This document shows, piece after piece, positions 8,515 through 16,884 of a DNA stretch of 64,000 bases. The position numbers and the translations under genes were made by a program. The stretch's first letter is position 1. Each line of letters begins with the position of its first letter. Origin of the DNA: Pseudonocardia terrae (GTDB lineage: Bacteria > Actinomycetota > Actinomycetes > Mycobacteriales > Pseudonocardiaceae); contig NZ_JAJTTE010000018.1 in NCBI RefSeq assembly GCF_021343995.1, forward strand, positions 62,001 to 126,000, given 5' to 3'. The notes under the pieces were generated by a model. It saw only the letters and a list, made by a program, of their open reading frames with translations. It made no database searches and was not told the DNA's origin.

Positions 8515-9822
8515 ATGCCGTCCACACCGCGGCGCGCCGCCGTCATCGGGGGCAACCGGATCCCGTTCGCGCGCGCCAACGGGCGCTACGCCCGTGCGTC
8601 GAACCTGGACATGCTCACCACCACGCTCGACGGCCTGGTGGCCCGTTACGGGCTGGCCGGCGAGCGGCTGGGCGAGGTGGTCGCGGGCGCCGTGCTGAAG
8701 CACTCCCGCGACTTCAACCTCACCCGCGAGGCGGTGCTCGGCTCGCGGCTGGCGCCGTCGACCCCGGCCTACGACGTCCAGCAGGCCTGCGGCACGGGGC
8801 TCGAGGCCGCGATCCTCGTGGCGAACAAGATCGCCCTGGGGCAGATCGAGAGCGGTGTCGCCGGCGGGGTCGACACCGCGAGCGACGCCCCGATCGCCGT
8901 GAACGAGGACCTGCGCAAGGTGCTCGTCGCGATCAACGGCGCGCGGACGGTGCAGCAGCGGGTGAAGCTGCTGGCCAAGCTGCGGCCGGGGCAGATCGTG
9001 CCGGACATCCCGCGCAACTCCGAGCCGCGCACGGGCCTGTCCATGGGCGAGCACGCGGCGATCACGGCGAAGGAGTGGGGCGTCTCCCGCGAGGCGCAGG
9101 ACGAGCTGGCCGCCGTCAGCCACCGCAACCTCGCCGCCGCCTACGAGCGGGGGTTCCTCGACGACCTGGTCACCCCCTACCTGGGCCTGACCCGCGACGA
9201 CAACCTGCGCCCGGACTCGTCGGTCGAGAAGCTGGCGACGCTCAGGCCGGTGTTCGGCACGCAGTTCGGCGACGACGCCACGATGACCGCGGGCAACTCG
9301 ACCCCGCTGACCGACGGCGCCGCGCTGGCCCTGCTGGGGTCGGACGAGTGGGCGGCCGCGCACAAGCTGCCGGTGCTGGCCCACCTCGTCGACGCCGAGA
9401 CGGCGGCCGTGGACTACGTGCACGGGCGCGACGGGCTGCTCACCGCCCCGGTCTACGCCGTGCCGCGGCTGCTGGAACGCAGCGGGCTCACCCTGCAGGA
9501 CTTCGACTTCTACGAGATCCACGAGGCCTTCGCCTCGACCGTGCTGGCCACGCTCAAGGCGTGGGAGGACGTCGAGTTCGCCAAGGACCGGCTCGGCCTG
9601 GACGCCCCGCTCGGGTCGATCGACCGGTCGAGGCTCAACGTCACGGGCTCGTCGCTCGCCGCCGGGCACCCGTTCGCCGCGACGGGCGGCCGGATCGTCG
9701 CCACCCTGGCGAAGCTGGTGCACGAGAAGGGCACCGGCGAGGGCGGGCGGAAGGCCCGCGGCCTGATCTCGATCTGCGCCGCCGGTGGGCAGGGCGTCGT
9801 CGCAATCCTGGAGGCAGCGTGA
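8515..9822 (+). CDS. fadA2: Acetyl-CoA acyltransferase (thiolase) FadA2
   Basis: A 435-residue thiolase that cleaves 3-ketoacyl-CoA with CoA, or condenses acyl-CoA units, the last step of beta-oxidation. Cys92 in QQACGTG is the nucleophile, His385 in AGHPFAATG and the Cys in ICAAGGQG near 421 complete the active site. The ATG at 8515 follows a good ribosome site; longer upstream frames overlap the TetR gene and are rejected. It overlaps fabG4 by a GTGA junction and begins the rightward operon fadA2-fabG4-htdX, which, with the divergent fadE5, supplies most of a beta-oxidation spiral. Confidence 0.92.
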   Translation: MPSTPRRAAVIGGNRIPFARANGRYARASNLDMLTTTLDGLVARYGLAGERLGEVVAGAVLKHSRDFNLTREAVLGSRLAPSTPAYDVQQACGTGLEAAILVANKIALGQIESGVAGGVDTASDAPIAVNEDLRKVLVAINGARTVQQRVKLLAKLRPGQIVPDIPRNSEPRTGLSMGEHAAITAKEWGVSREAQDELAAVSHRNLAAAYERGFLDDLVTPYLGLTRDDNLRPDSSVEKLATLRPVFGTQFGDDATMTAGNSTPLTDGAALALLGSDEWAAAHKLPVLAHLVDAETAAVDYVHGRDGLLTAPVYAVPRLLERSGLTLQDFDFYEIHEAFASTVLATLKAWEDVEFAKDRLGLDAPLGSIDRSRLNVTGSSLAAGHPFAATGGRIVATLAKLVHEKGTGEGGRKARGLISICAAGGQGVVAILEAA

Positions 9823-11183
9823 GCACCGACCGCTTCCGGGACCTCTCCAACACCGCGCTCGCCGGCCGGCTCGGCGTGCCGCGGGTGCCGCTGCTGCGCC
9901 GCTACGAGCCCGGCCAACCGCTCCTGCCCGGTCCCGCGCTCGTCACCTCGGTCGGTGCCGGCCGCTTCGCGAAGCCGATCGCCGCGCTGGTCGAGGAGTC
10001 CGGCCAGCAGGTGCTCGACGCGGTGGGGGACCAGAAGCTCGCCGCCGTCGTCGTCGACCTGACCGCGGCCACCACGCTCGACGACCTCGCCGCGGCCCGC
10101 GCGATCCTCACCCCGGCCGTGCGGAAGCTGGCTCCATCCGGGCGGCTGCTGCTGCTCGGCCCGGAACCGGCGGAGGCGTCGGCCGGTGCCGGCGTCGAGG
10201 CCGCCGCCACCGCCCAGGCGCTCGACGGGCTGGTCCGTACCATCGCCAAGGAGCTGCGGGCCGGGGCGACCGCGAACCTGCTGGTCGTGGCGGCCCAGGC
10301 GCCGCCCGCGGCCGTCGACAGCGCGGTCCGGTTCTTCCTCTCCGCCCGCTCGGCCTACGTCGACGGGCAGGTCGTCCGGATCGGGGTGCCCGTGGGGTCC
10401 CCGCAGGACCCGGCCGCGATGGACAGCCCGACGCTGCCGGAGAAGCCGCTCTCCGGGCGGGTCGCGGTGGTCACGGGCGCGGCCCGGGGGATCGGCGCGG
10501 CGATCGCCGACACCCTCGCGCGCGACGGCGCCACGCTCGTCGTCGTCGACATCCCGGCGGCCGGGGAGAACCTGGCGAAGGTGGCCAACCGGACCGGCGG
10601 CACGGCGCTGCAACTCGACATCACCGCGGTCGACGCCCCCGAGCGGCTGATCGCGCACCTGACGCAGCGCCACGGCCGCCTGGACCTGCTGGTGCACAAC
10701 GCCGGCATCACCCGGGACAAGCTGCTGGCCAACATGGACCCGGACCGCTGGAAGGCCGTGCTCGACGTCAACCTGCGGGCGCAGCTGCGGATCACCGAGG
10801 CGCTGCTCGGCGAGGGCACGCTGCTGCAGGACGGCTCGCGGATCGTCTGCGTGTCCTCGCAGAGCGGTATCGGTGGCAACCGCGGGCAGGCGAACTACGT
10901 CGCGTCCAAGGCCGGGATCATCGGCATGGTCCGGGCACTCGCCCCCGTCGTCGCCGAGAAGGGGGTGACGATCAACGCGGTCGCGCCCGGCTTCATCGAG
11001 ACCGAGATGACCGCGAAGATGCCGCTTGGCACCCGCGAGGCCGGCCGCCGGGTCAACTCGCTGCGCCAGGGCGGGCTCCCGGTCGACGTCGCCGAGACGA
11101 TCGGATGGCTCGGCCAGGCCGACTCCGGCGGGGTGAACGGGCAGGTCGTGCGGGTCTGTGGCCAGTCGATGCTGGGGGCGTGA
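9819..11183 (+). CDS. fabG4: High-molecular-weight 3-oxoacyl reductase FabG4
   Basis: A 454-residue two-domain short-chain dehydrogenase, the same length as M. tuberculosis FabG4 as I recall it. An N-terminal flavodoxin-like Rossmann domain (about 1-200) precedes the catalytic SDR domain, with the NAD motif VTGAARGIG near 217 and the YVASKAG Tyr/Lys pair near 359-363. HMW FabG enzymes are NADH-dependent 3-ketoacyl-CoA reductases/dehydrogenases. The GTG start overlaps the fadA2 stop by 4 bp and the stop overlaps the htdX start by 1 bp, so the three proteins are made together. Confidence 0.92.
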   Translation: MSTDRFRDLSNTALAGRLGVPRVPLLRRYEPGQPLLPGPALVTSVGAGRFAKPIAALVEESGQQVLDAVGDQKLAAVVVDLTAATTLDDLAAARAILTPAVRKLAPSGRLLLLGPEPAEASAGAGVEAAATAQALDGLVRTIAKELRAGATANLLVVAAQAPPAAVDSAVRFFLSARSAYVDGQVVRIGVPVGSPQDPAAMDSPTLPEKPLSGRVAVVTGAARGIGAAIADTLARDGATLVVVDIPAAGENLAKVANRTGGTALQLDITAVDAPERLIAHLTQRHGRLDLLVHNAGITRDKLLANMDPDRWKAVLDVNLRAQLRITEALLGEGTLLQDGSRIVCVSSQSGIGGNRGQANYVASKAGIIGMVRALAPVVAEKGVTINAVAPGFIETEMTAKMPLGTREAGRRVNSLRQGGLPVDVAETIGWLGQADSGGVNGQVVRVCGQSMLGA

Positions 11184-12001
11184 TGATCGCTCTCTACGCG
11201 AAGGCCGCCGTCGGCGCGGTCCTGCCGGGCCGCGCGCGGTCGTTGCCGGGCACGGTCCTCGAGCGGTCGGTCACGCCCGAGGTCGGGCACCTCGCGGACT
11301 ACGGGCGGGTGTGCGGGTTCCCGCTCGCCGACGCGCTGCCGCTCACGTTCCCGCACGTCCTGGCCTTCCCGCTGCAGGTCGAGCTGATGGCGGCGCGCTC
11401 CTTCCCGCTGCCGCTTCCGGGGCTCGTGCACGTCGCGAACCGGATCACGGCGCACCGGGCGATCGGGCTCGGCGAGCGGCTCGACGTCCGGGTGCGGGCC
11501 GAGCGGTTCGCCGCGCACCCGCGCGGGGCGCAGGTGGACCTGGTGGCCGAGGTGTCGGTCGACGGCACCCGGGTGTGGGACGGGCGCAGCACCTACCTGG
11601 CCCGCGGGGCACAGGCGCCCACCGGGCTCGCGGGTGAGCTGCCCGACCTGCCGGAGGTCGACGGGCCGGCCGCCGCGGTCTGGCGGGTGCCGGCGGACAC
11701 CGGGCGGCGCTACGCCGCGGTCAGCGGCGACGTCAACCCGATCCACCTGAACCCCGTGACCGCCAAGGCCTTCGGGTTCCCGCGGGCCATCGCCCACGGG
11801 ATGTGGACGGCCGCCCGGGCCCTCGCCGCGCTGCAGGGCCGGGTACCCGAGGCCGCGACCTACGAGGTCGGCTTCCGCAAGCCGCTGCTGCTCCCGTCCA
11901 CCGCGGAGCTGGTGACCGAGCAGGCGAAGGAGGGCTGGGACCTGGCCGTCCGCAACCGGAAGGGCGCGGTGCACCTGACCGGGACGGTCCGCCGCGCCTG
12001 A
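11183..12001 (+). CDS. htdX: MaoC-like 3-hydroxyacyl-thioester dehydratase HtdX
   Basis: A 272-residue double hot-dog hydratase that interconverts (R)-3-hydroxyacyl and trans-2-enoyl thioesters. The C-terminal half keeps the hydratase-2 signature VSGDVNPIHLNPVTAKAFG (about 179-197) with the catalytic Asp/His, and the N-terminal half is a degenerate hot-dog fold that normally forms the acyl tunnel. ATG at 11183 shares one base with the fabG4 stop. It is the last gene of the fad operon; gene order matches Rv0243-Rv0242c-Rv0241c from memory. Confidence 0.9.
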   Translation: MIALYAKAAVGAVLPGRARSLPGTVLERSVTPEVGHLADYGRVCGFPLADALPLTFPHVLAFPLQVELMAARSFPLPLPGLVHVANRITAHRAIGLGERLDVRVRAERFAAHPRGAQVDLVAEVSVDGTRVWDGRSTYLARGAQAPTGLAGELPDLPEVDGPAAAVWRVPADTGRRYAAVSGDVNPIHLNPVTAKAFGFPRAIAHGMWTAARALAALQGRVPEAATYEVGFRKPLLLPSTAELVTEQAKEGWDLAVRNRKGAVHLTGTVRRA

Positions 12002-12020
12002 GCCGCTCCTCCGTTCGGCC

Positions 12021-12026
12021 TAGACT
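12021..12026 (+). promoter_or_regulatory. Leaderless -10 box of the adenylate cyclase gene
   Basis: TAGACT lies 6 nt before the ATG at 12033 with no ribosome site between, the arrangement expected of an actinobacterial leaderless transcript. It also fixes the start codon. Confidence 0.6.
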
Positions 12027-12032
12027 CCACCC

Positions 12033-13562
12033 ATGACGGACCGTCAGCTGCGGCCCGGCGGCTTCGTGCTGGGGCTGCCCCTCCGGCTGCTGCTCAGCGT
12101 CGCGGTCGTCCTCGCGAACTTCGGCGGGGCGGCCGTGGTGTTCGTGCTGGCCGCGTGGGTGGTGCCGGACGGGCGGGTCGCCGACCCCGGACAGGTCCGC
12201 CTGGTCAACATCGCCGTGTTCGCGGGGTACCTGGTCGTCGTCACCCCGCTGGGCCTGGCGGTCGGGCGGGCGCTGTTCCGGCTCGGGGGGCGCAGCGCGC
12301 GGGTCGACCCGGCCCGGCGCGCGCGGCGCCTGGTGCTCTACGGGCCGCTGCGGCTCGTCGTGGTGCTCGCCTTCTTCTGGGCCGGCGCCGTCGTGCTGTT
12401 CGTGCTGCTCAACCTGCAGTTCTCCGCCCGGCTCGCCTTCTCGGTCGCGGCCACGATCACGATCGGCGGGATCGCCACCTGCTCGTTGTCCTACCTGCTC
12501 GGCGAGCGGATCCTGCGCGGGCCGGCGTCGGTCGTCCTGGCCGGGGTGCCCCCGCGCAGCCGGGCGCTGCCCGGGGTGCTGCTGCGCCCGGTGCTGTTCT
12601 GGGCCCTGGGCACGGCGGTGCCGGTGTTCGGCCTGCTGCTCGCGGGCACGACCGCGTTGATGTTCCAGGACGTCACCGTCGACCGGCTGGCCGTGATGAT
12701 CCTCGGGATCGGCGCCGCCGCCCTCTTCGCCGGCCTGCTCACCACCATCGGCTCCGCCCGCTCGACCGCCGATCCCGTCATCGCGGTGCGGCGCGCGATG
12801 CAGCGGGTGGAGAAGGGCGAGCTCGACGTCTCCGTTCCCGTCTACGACCACACCGAGCTCGGCCGGCTGCAGGCCGGGTTCAACACGATGGTCGAGGGGC
12901 TGCGCGAGCGGGAGCGGATCCGGGACCTGTTCGGCCGCCACGTCGGCGAGGAGGTCGCGCGGGCCGCCGCCGCGTCGGACGACGTCGAGCTCGGCGGCGA
13001 GGTCCGGTGCGTCGCCGTGCTGTTCGTCGACCTCGTCGGCTCCACCGCGATGGCCACCGAGCGCCCACCCTCCGAGGTCGTCGAGGTGCTCAACGCGTTC
13101 TTCGCGGTCGTCGTCGGCGTGGTGGAGGAGCACGGCGGCTGGATCAACAAGTTCGAGGGCGACGCCGCGCTCGCCGTGTTCGGCGCGCCGGTCTCCCTCG
13201 ACGACCCGGCCGGCTGCGCCCTGGCCGCCGCCCGGGCGTTGGCCGGACGGCTCGCCGAGGAGATGCCGGAGCTGGCCGCGGGGATCGGCGTGTCCGCGGG
13301 CGACGCCGTGGCCGGCAACGTCGGCGACCCGCGGCGCTACGAGTACACCGTGATCGGCGATCCGGTGAACGAGGCCGCCCGGCTCACCGACCTGGCCAAG
13401 TCGCACGGCGGGATCGCCGCCTCCGGCGCCGCCGTCTCCCTCGCGGAGCCCGAGGAGGCGCGCCGCTGGGAGATCGGCGAGCCCGTCGTGCTCCGCGGGC
13501 GCGGGATGGCCACGGACATCGCGGTGCCACGCAGCTCCGAGCCGGTCGTCAGCGCCGACTGA
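12033..13562 (+). CDS. Membrane class III adenylate cyclase (6 TM-HAMP-cyclase)
   Basis: A 509-residue protein with six predicted transmembrane helices in the first 245 residues, a HAMP linker (about 245-300) and a class III nucleotidyl cyclase domain (about 325-495). The domain has the two metal-binding Asp residues (FVDLVGST and FEGDAALAVFG), the adenine-selecting Lys in NKFEGD and the transition-state Asn/Arg region (IGDPVNEAAR), so it looks catalytically complete and should make cAMP from ATP in response to a membrane signal. The architecture matches mycobacterial Rv1318c/Rv3645-type cyclases. It is monocistronic, followed by a hairpin shared with convergent ppc. Confidence 0.9.
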   Translation: MTDRQLRPGGFVLGLPLRLLLSVAVVLANFGGAAVVFVLAAWVVPDGRVADPGQVRLVNIAVFAGYLVVVTPLGLAVGRALFRLGGRSARVDPARRARRLVLYGPLRLVVVLAFFWAGAVVLFVLLNLQFSARLAFSVAATITIGGIATCSLSYLLGERILRGPASVVLAGVPPRSRALPGVLLRPVLFWALGTAVPVFGLLLAGTTALMFQDVTVDRLAVMILGIGAAALFAGLLTTIGSARSTADPVIAVRRAMQRVEKGELDVSVPVYDHTELGRLQAGFNTMVEGLRERERIRDLFGRHVGEEVARAAAASDDVELGGEVRCVAVLFVDLVGSTAMATERPPSEVVEVLNAFFAVVVGVVEEHGGWINKFEGDAALAVFGAPVSLDDPAGCALAAARALAGRLAEEMPELAAGIGVSAGDAVAGNVGDPRRYEYTVIGDPVNEAARLTDLAKSHGGIAASGAAVSLAEPEEARRWEIGEPVVLRGRGMATDIAVPRSSEPVVSAD

Positions 13563-13581
13563 CCTCACGGCACCCCACGCC

Positions 13582-13616
13582 ACGCCCGTGCGACGCACGC
13601 TCCGCCGCACGGGCGT
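13582..13616. terminator. Hairpin between cyclase and ppc
   Basis: An 11-bp stem (13582-13592 with 13606-13616) encloses a 13-nt loop and ends on the ppc stop codon. It probably terminates both convergent genes. Confidence 0.6.
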
Positions 13617-16399
13617 CAGCCGGTGTTCTTCATCCCCGCCGCGATGCCGTTGATGGTGAGCAGCAGGGCGCGTTCGAGGTCGGGATCGTCTCCACCGTCG
13701 GCACCGCCCCGGCGGCGGCGCTGGTCGAGCAGCTCGACCTGCAGGTGGTGCAGCGGCTCGAGGTAGCCGTTGCGCACGGCGAGGGTGTTGCGCAGCACCG
13801 GGTGCCGGTCGAGCAGCACCGGGCCGCCCGTCAGCGCCAGCACCTCACGCAGCGTGCGCGCGTGCTCGGCCCGGATCAGCTCGAACAGCCCCTGCTGCGC
13901 GGGATCGACGAGCGTCGAGACGTAGTAGGAGGCGATCCGCAGGTCCGTCTTGGCCAGCGTCATCTCGACGTTGCCGAGCAGGTTCGAGAAGAAGGCCCAC
14001 TCGCGCATCTCGTCGAGGACCTCGCCGTGGCCCGCGTCGCGCGCCGCCTTCAGCCCGCTGCCCAGGCCGTACCACCCGGGCACGACCATCCGGGTCTGCG
14101 TCCAGCCGAAGACCCACGGGATCGCCCGCAGATCGTCGAGGGAGGGGGTGCCCTTGCCCGGGCGCTTCGACGGCCGCGACCCGACGTTGAGCCGGCCCAG
14201 CTCGTCGACCGGGGTGGCCGCGGTGAAGAACTCCGGCAGCGCCGGGTCGCCGACCAGCTCGCGGTAGGCCTTCTTGCCGGCCTCGGACACGCACGTCATG
14301 ACCTCGTCCCAGCGGGCCAGGGTCTCGTCCGGCCACCGCGAGGCCTTGTGCAGCACGCTCGCGTCGAGCATCGAGGCGAGCAGGATCTCCAGGTTGTCGT
14401 GGGCCAGCGTCGGCAGCGAGTACTTGTCGGAGATGACCTCGCCCTGCTCGGTGAGCTTCATCGTGGCGTCGACCGAGCCGTAGGGCGCCGACGCGATCGC
14501 CTCGCCCGCCGGCCCGCCGCCGCGCCCGACCGACCCGCCGCGGCCGTGGAAGAGCCGCAGCCGCACGCCGTGCTTCGCGGCGACGTCGCGCAGCTGCCGC
14601 TGAGCCCGGTGGATCTCCCACTGCGAGCTGGTGATGCCGGCGCCCTTGTTGGAGTCCGAGTAGCCCAGCATGATCTCCTGCAGGTCACCGCGGTTGCGTA
14701 CCTGCCGCCGGTAGCCCGGGTCGGACAGCAGCCCCTCGAGCAGCGGGCCCGCCCGGGACAGCTCCTCGACCGTCTCGAACAGCGGCACCAGGTCCACCGA
14801 GGAGCGCGGGTCGGTGCGCAGCTCCACCATGTACGACTCGCGGGCGAGGACGGCGACGGCGAGCAGGTCGTCGACGTCCTGCGCCATCGACACGATGTAC
14901 GTCCGGGCCACCTCCGGACCGAAGTCGTGTTGGACCTCGTGCAGCATGTCGAAGGTCGCGATCACCGGGGCGGCCGCCTCGGGCACGCCGTAGTGCCGGC
15001 GGATCAGCGGCCGGTGCCCCTGCAGCTCCGTGGACAGGAGGGCGCGGCGCTCCTCGCGGGTCAGCTCGGCGTACGGCTTGTCCAGCTCGCCCAGCTCGTC
15101 GTAGATCGCGCCGAGGGCGTCGTGGTGCTTCTGGCTGTGCTCGCGGATGTCGAGCTCGGCCAGGTGCAGGCCGAGCGCCCGGGCGGCCCGCAGCGCGCGG
15201 GCGAGCGTGCCGTCGGCGATCCGGCCGCCGAGGTGCCCGCGCAGCGAGCGGTCCAGCACGCCCAGGTCGGCGACGTAGTCCGCCACGCCCAGGTAGTCCC
15301 GCCCGGCGACGTGGGTGCCCCGGTCCGCGATCCGGGCACGGGTGTTCTCCAGCCGGGCCTTGACGTAGCTCAGGTGCAGCCGGTACGGCTCGTGGGCGTT
15401 GAGCCGGATGAACCGGTCGTGGACCTCGGGGAGCGCGCGCCGGTCGCGGGCCAGCGTGCCGCGCAGCTCCTCGGACACCCCCATCACCCGGGTCGAGATC
15501 GACAGCTCCTGGATCAGCCGCTCCACGAGCGAGCCGTGGATCCGCAGCGCGCGGTCCGAGTACAGCTCCAGGACCTCGCGGGTCACCTCGGGCGTGACGT
15601 TCGGGTTGCCGTCCCGGTCGCCGCCGACCCAGCACCCCAGGCTCAACGGCCGCGGGTCCGGCGGGACCTCGAAGCCGTGCGCGCGCACCTCGGACTCGAA
15701 CTCACCGACCAGGTCCGGCACGGTGCGGGTGCCGAGCTGCTCCATGAACCAGGCGACGCCGCGGGCCTCGTCGGTCACGGTGGGCTTGCCGGGCCGGATC
15801 TCATCGGTCTGCCAGAGCAGGTCGACGAGGGCGCCCAGCTCGTCGTCGGACGCGCCGTGGTCGAGGCCCTCGGCCACCCGCCGGAGGACGGCGAGCACGG
15901 ACTGCCGCGAGGACTCGGTGGGGTGCGCGGTGAACACCGGCCGCAGCTGGGCCCGGGCCAGCACCTCCTGCACCGCGCCGCGATCCGCCTCGGCCGCCAG
16001 CCGCTCCAGGACGGTGTGCAGCGGGCGGCGGTCGGTCGGGCGCAGGCTGCGCAGCTCGCGGGAGCGGTGCAGCTGCTCGGCCACGTTGGCCAGCTGGAAG
16101 TACTGCGAGAAGGCCCGGGCCAGGACGACGGCGGTGCCGGTGTCGAGGCCGGACAGCCGGCGGGTGACGGCGTCCGGGTCGCCGCCCTCCCCGCCCGCTT
16201 CCCGGGCGAGCTTGCGGACCTCCTCCACCAGCTCCAGCACCTCGTCGCCGGCCTGCAGCGCGACGGTCCGGCCGAGCATCGTCGAGAGCCGGCGGATGTC
16301 GGCGCGCAGGGCGCTGTGCTCGGTCTCGGAGACGACGCCGGAGTGGGCGGCCAGGGAGTCCGGGGCGTGGAGTTCGGTGCGGTGGGCGCGCGCGGTCAC
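13616..16399 (-). CDS. ppc: Phosphoenolpyruvate carboxylase
   Basis: A 927-residue cytosolic enzyme making oxaloacetate from PEP and bicarbonate, the main anaplerotic route. All hallmarks are present: FTAHPTE with the catalytic His near 156, GGDRDGNPNVT, GYSDSNKGAGI near 581, the FHGRGG...RGGGP loop near 617, and the C-terminal NTG. I chose the GTG at 16399 because a GGAG ribosome site lies 8-9 nt upstream. The frame stays open further, but the added N-terminus is low-complexity and runs through a hairpin. It is transcribed alone and convergent with the cyclase. Confidence 0.95.
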   Translation of the reverse strand: MTARAHRTELHAPDSLAAHSGVVSETEHSALRADIRRLSTMLGRTVALQAGDEVLELVEEVRKLAREAGGEGGDPDAVTRRLSGLDTGTAVVLARAFSQYFQLANVAEQLHRSRELRSLRPTDRRPLHTVLERLAAEADRGAVQEVLARAQLRPVFTAHPTESSRQSVLAVLRRVAEGLDHGASDDELGALVDLLWQTDEIRPGKPTVTDEARGVAWFMEQLGTRTVPDLVGEFESEVRAHGFEVPPDPRPLSLGCWVGGDRDGNPNVTPEVTREVLELYSDRALRIHGSLVERLIQELSISTRVMGVSEELRGTLARDRRALPEVHDRFIRLNAHEPYRLHLSYVKARLENTRARIADRGTHVAGRDYLGVADYVADLGVLDRSLRGHLGGRIADGTLARALRAARALGLHLAELDIREHSQKHHDALGAIYDELGELDKPYAELTREERRALLSTELQGHRPLIRRHYGVPEAAAPVIATFDMLHEVQHDFGPEVARTYIVSMAQDVDDLLAVAVLARESYMVELRTDPRSSVDLVPLFETVEELSRAGPLLEGLLSDPGYRRQVRNRGDLQEIMLGYSDSNKGAGITSSQWEIHRAQRQLRDVAAKHGVRLRLFHGRGGSVGRGGGPAGEAIASAPYGSVDATMKLTEQGEVISDKYSLPTLAHDNLEILLASMLDASVLHKASRWPDETLARWDEVMTCVSEAGKKAYRELVGDPALPEFFTAATPVDELGRLNVGSRPSKRPGKGTPSLDDLRAIPWVFGWTQTRMVVPGWYGLGSGLKAARDAGHGEVLDEMREWAFFSNLLGNVEMTLAKTDLRIASYYVSTLVDPAQQGLFELIRAEHARTLREVLALTGGPVLLDRHPVLRNTLAVRNGYLEPLHHLQVELLDQRRRRGGADGGDDPDLERALLLTINGIAAGMKNTG

Positions 16400-16532
16400 C
16401 GTGCTGGGGCTCCGTTCACAGGGTTCGGGCCGCTCGCGGCAGCGGGAACGGCGGGACTGGCCGCCATCGTCGTCCTCGCGCGCCGGCGGGGCCATCGCTG
16501 GGGGAGGCCCGTAACCCGGCGTTGACACGGCT

Positions 16533-16572
16533 GTGCGCGGTGAGTGGTGCTCCGGCACCACTCACCGCGCAC
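16533..16572 (-). terminator. Terminator of the fructose-PTS operon
   Basis: A perfect 18-bp stem (16533-16550 with 16555-16572) with a 4-nt loop lies 15 bp past the ptsH stop. It ends the leftward fru-ptsH transcript and insulates ppc. Confidence 0.8.
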
Positions 16573-16587
16573 GGTCGGCGGAGTGGA

Positions 16588-16866
16588 TCAGCTGGGAACG
16601 GCGTCGAGGTCCGTGGCCAGCAGGTCGGCCAGGGCGTCGAGCGAGGTCTCGCCCTGGGCGTCGTCGGAGCTGGTCAGGACGACCTCCTCACCGGAGGCCA
16701 CGCCGAGCCCCAGCACCGAGAGGATGCTGCGGGCGTCGACCGGGCCGCGGTCCCCCGCGGCGATGGTGACCTTCGCGGGCTGCTGCCCGGCGGCCTTGCA
16801 GAACAGGTTGGCGGGGCGGGCGTGCAGCCCCACGGACGATCCGACGGTGACGCGGCGCTCGGCCAT
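16588..16866 (-). CDS. ptsH: Phosphocarrier protein HPr
   Basis: A 92-residue PTS phosphocarrier that takes phosphate from enzyme I on His15 (GLHARPA, residues 13-19) and gives it to the fructose IIA domain. Ser47 in ARSILS is at the site phosphorylated by HPr kinase in Firmicutes, although no such kinase is visible here. It is the last gene of the fru operon, 18 bp after the IIBC gene. Its general partner ptsI is divergent at the other end of the locus. Confidence 0.93.
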   Translation of the reverse strand: MAERRVTVGSSVGLHARPANLFCKAAGQQPAKVTIAAGDRGPVDARSILSVLGLGVASGEEVVLTSSDDAQGETSLDALADLLATDLDAVPS

Positions 16867-16884
16867 GGTGGTCTCCTTCGACTC

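Noticed and set aside
12155..16525. A 1456-codon plus-strand open frame across the cyclase and ppc region
   Set aside because: It is a shadow of high GC content: composition is Arg/Gly/Ala/His-rich, no domain is seen, and both underlying genes are fully convincing.
16399..16561. N-terminal extension of PEP carboxylase to an upstream ATG
   Set aside because: The extra 54 residues are low-complexity and would read through the fru-operon terminator; GTG 16399 has a ribosome site and gives a normal length.
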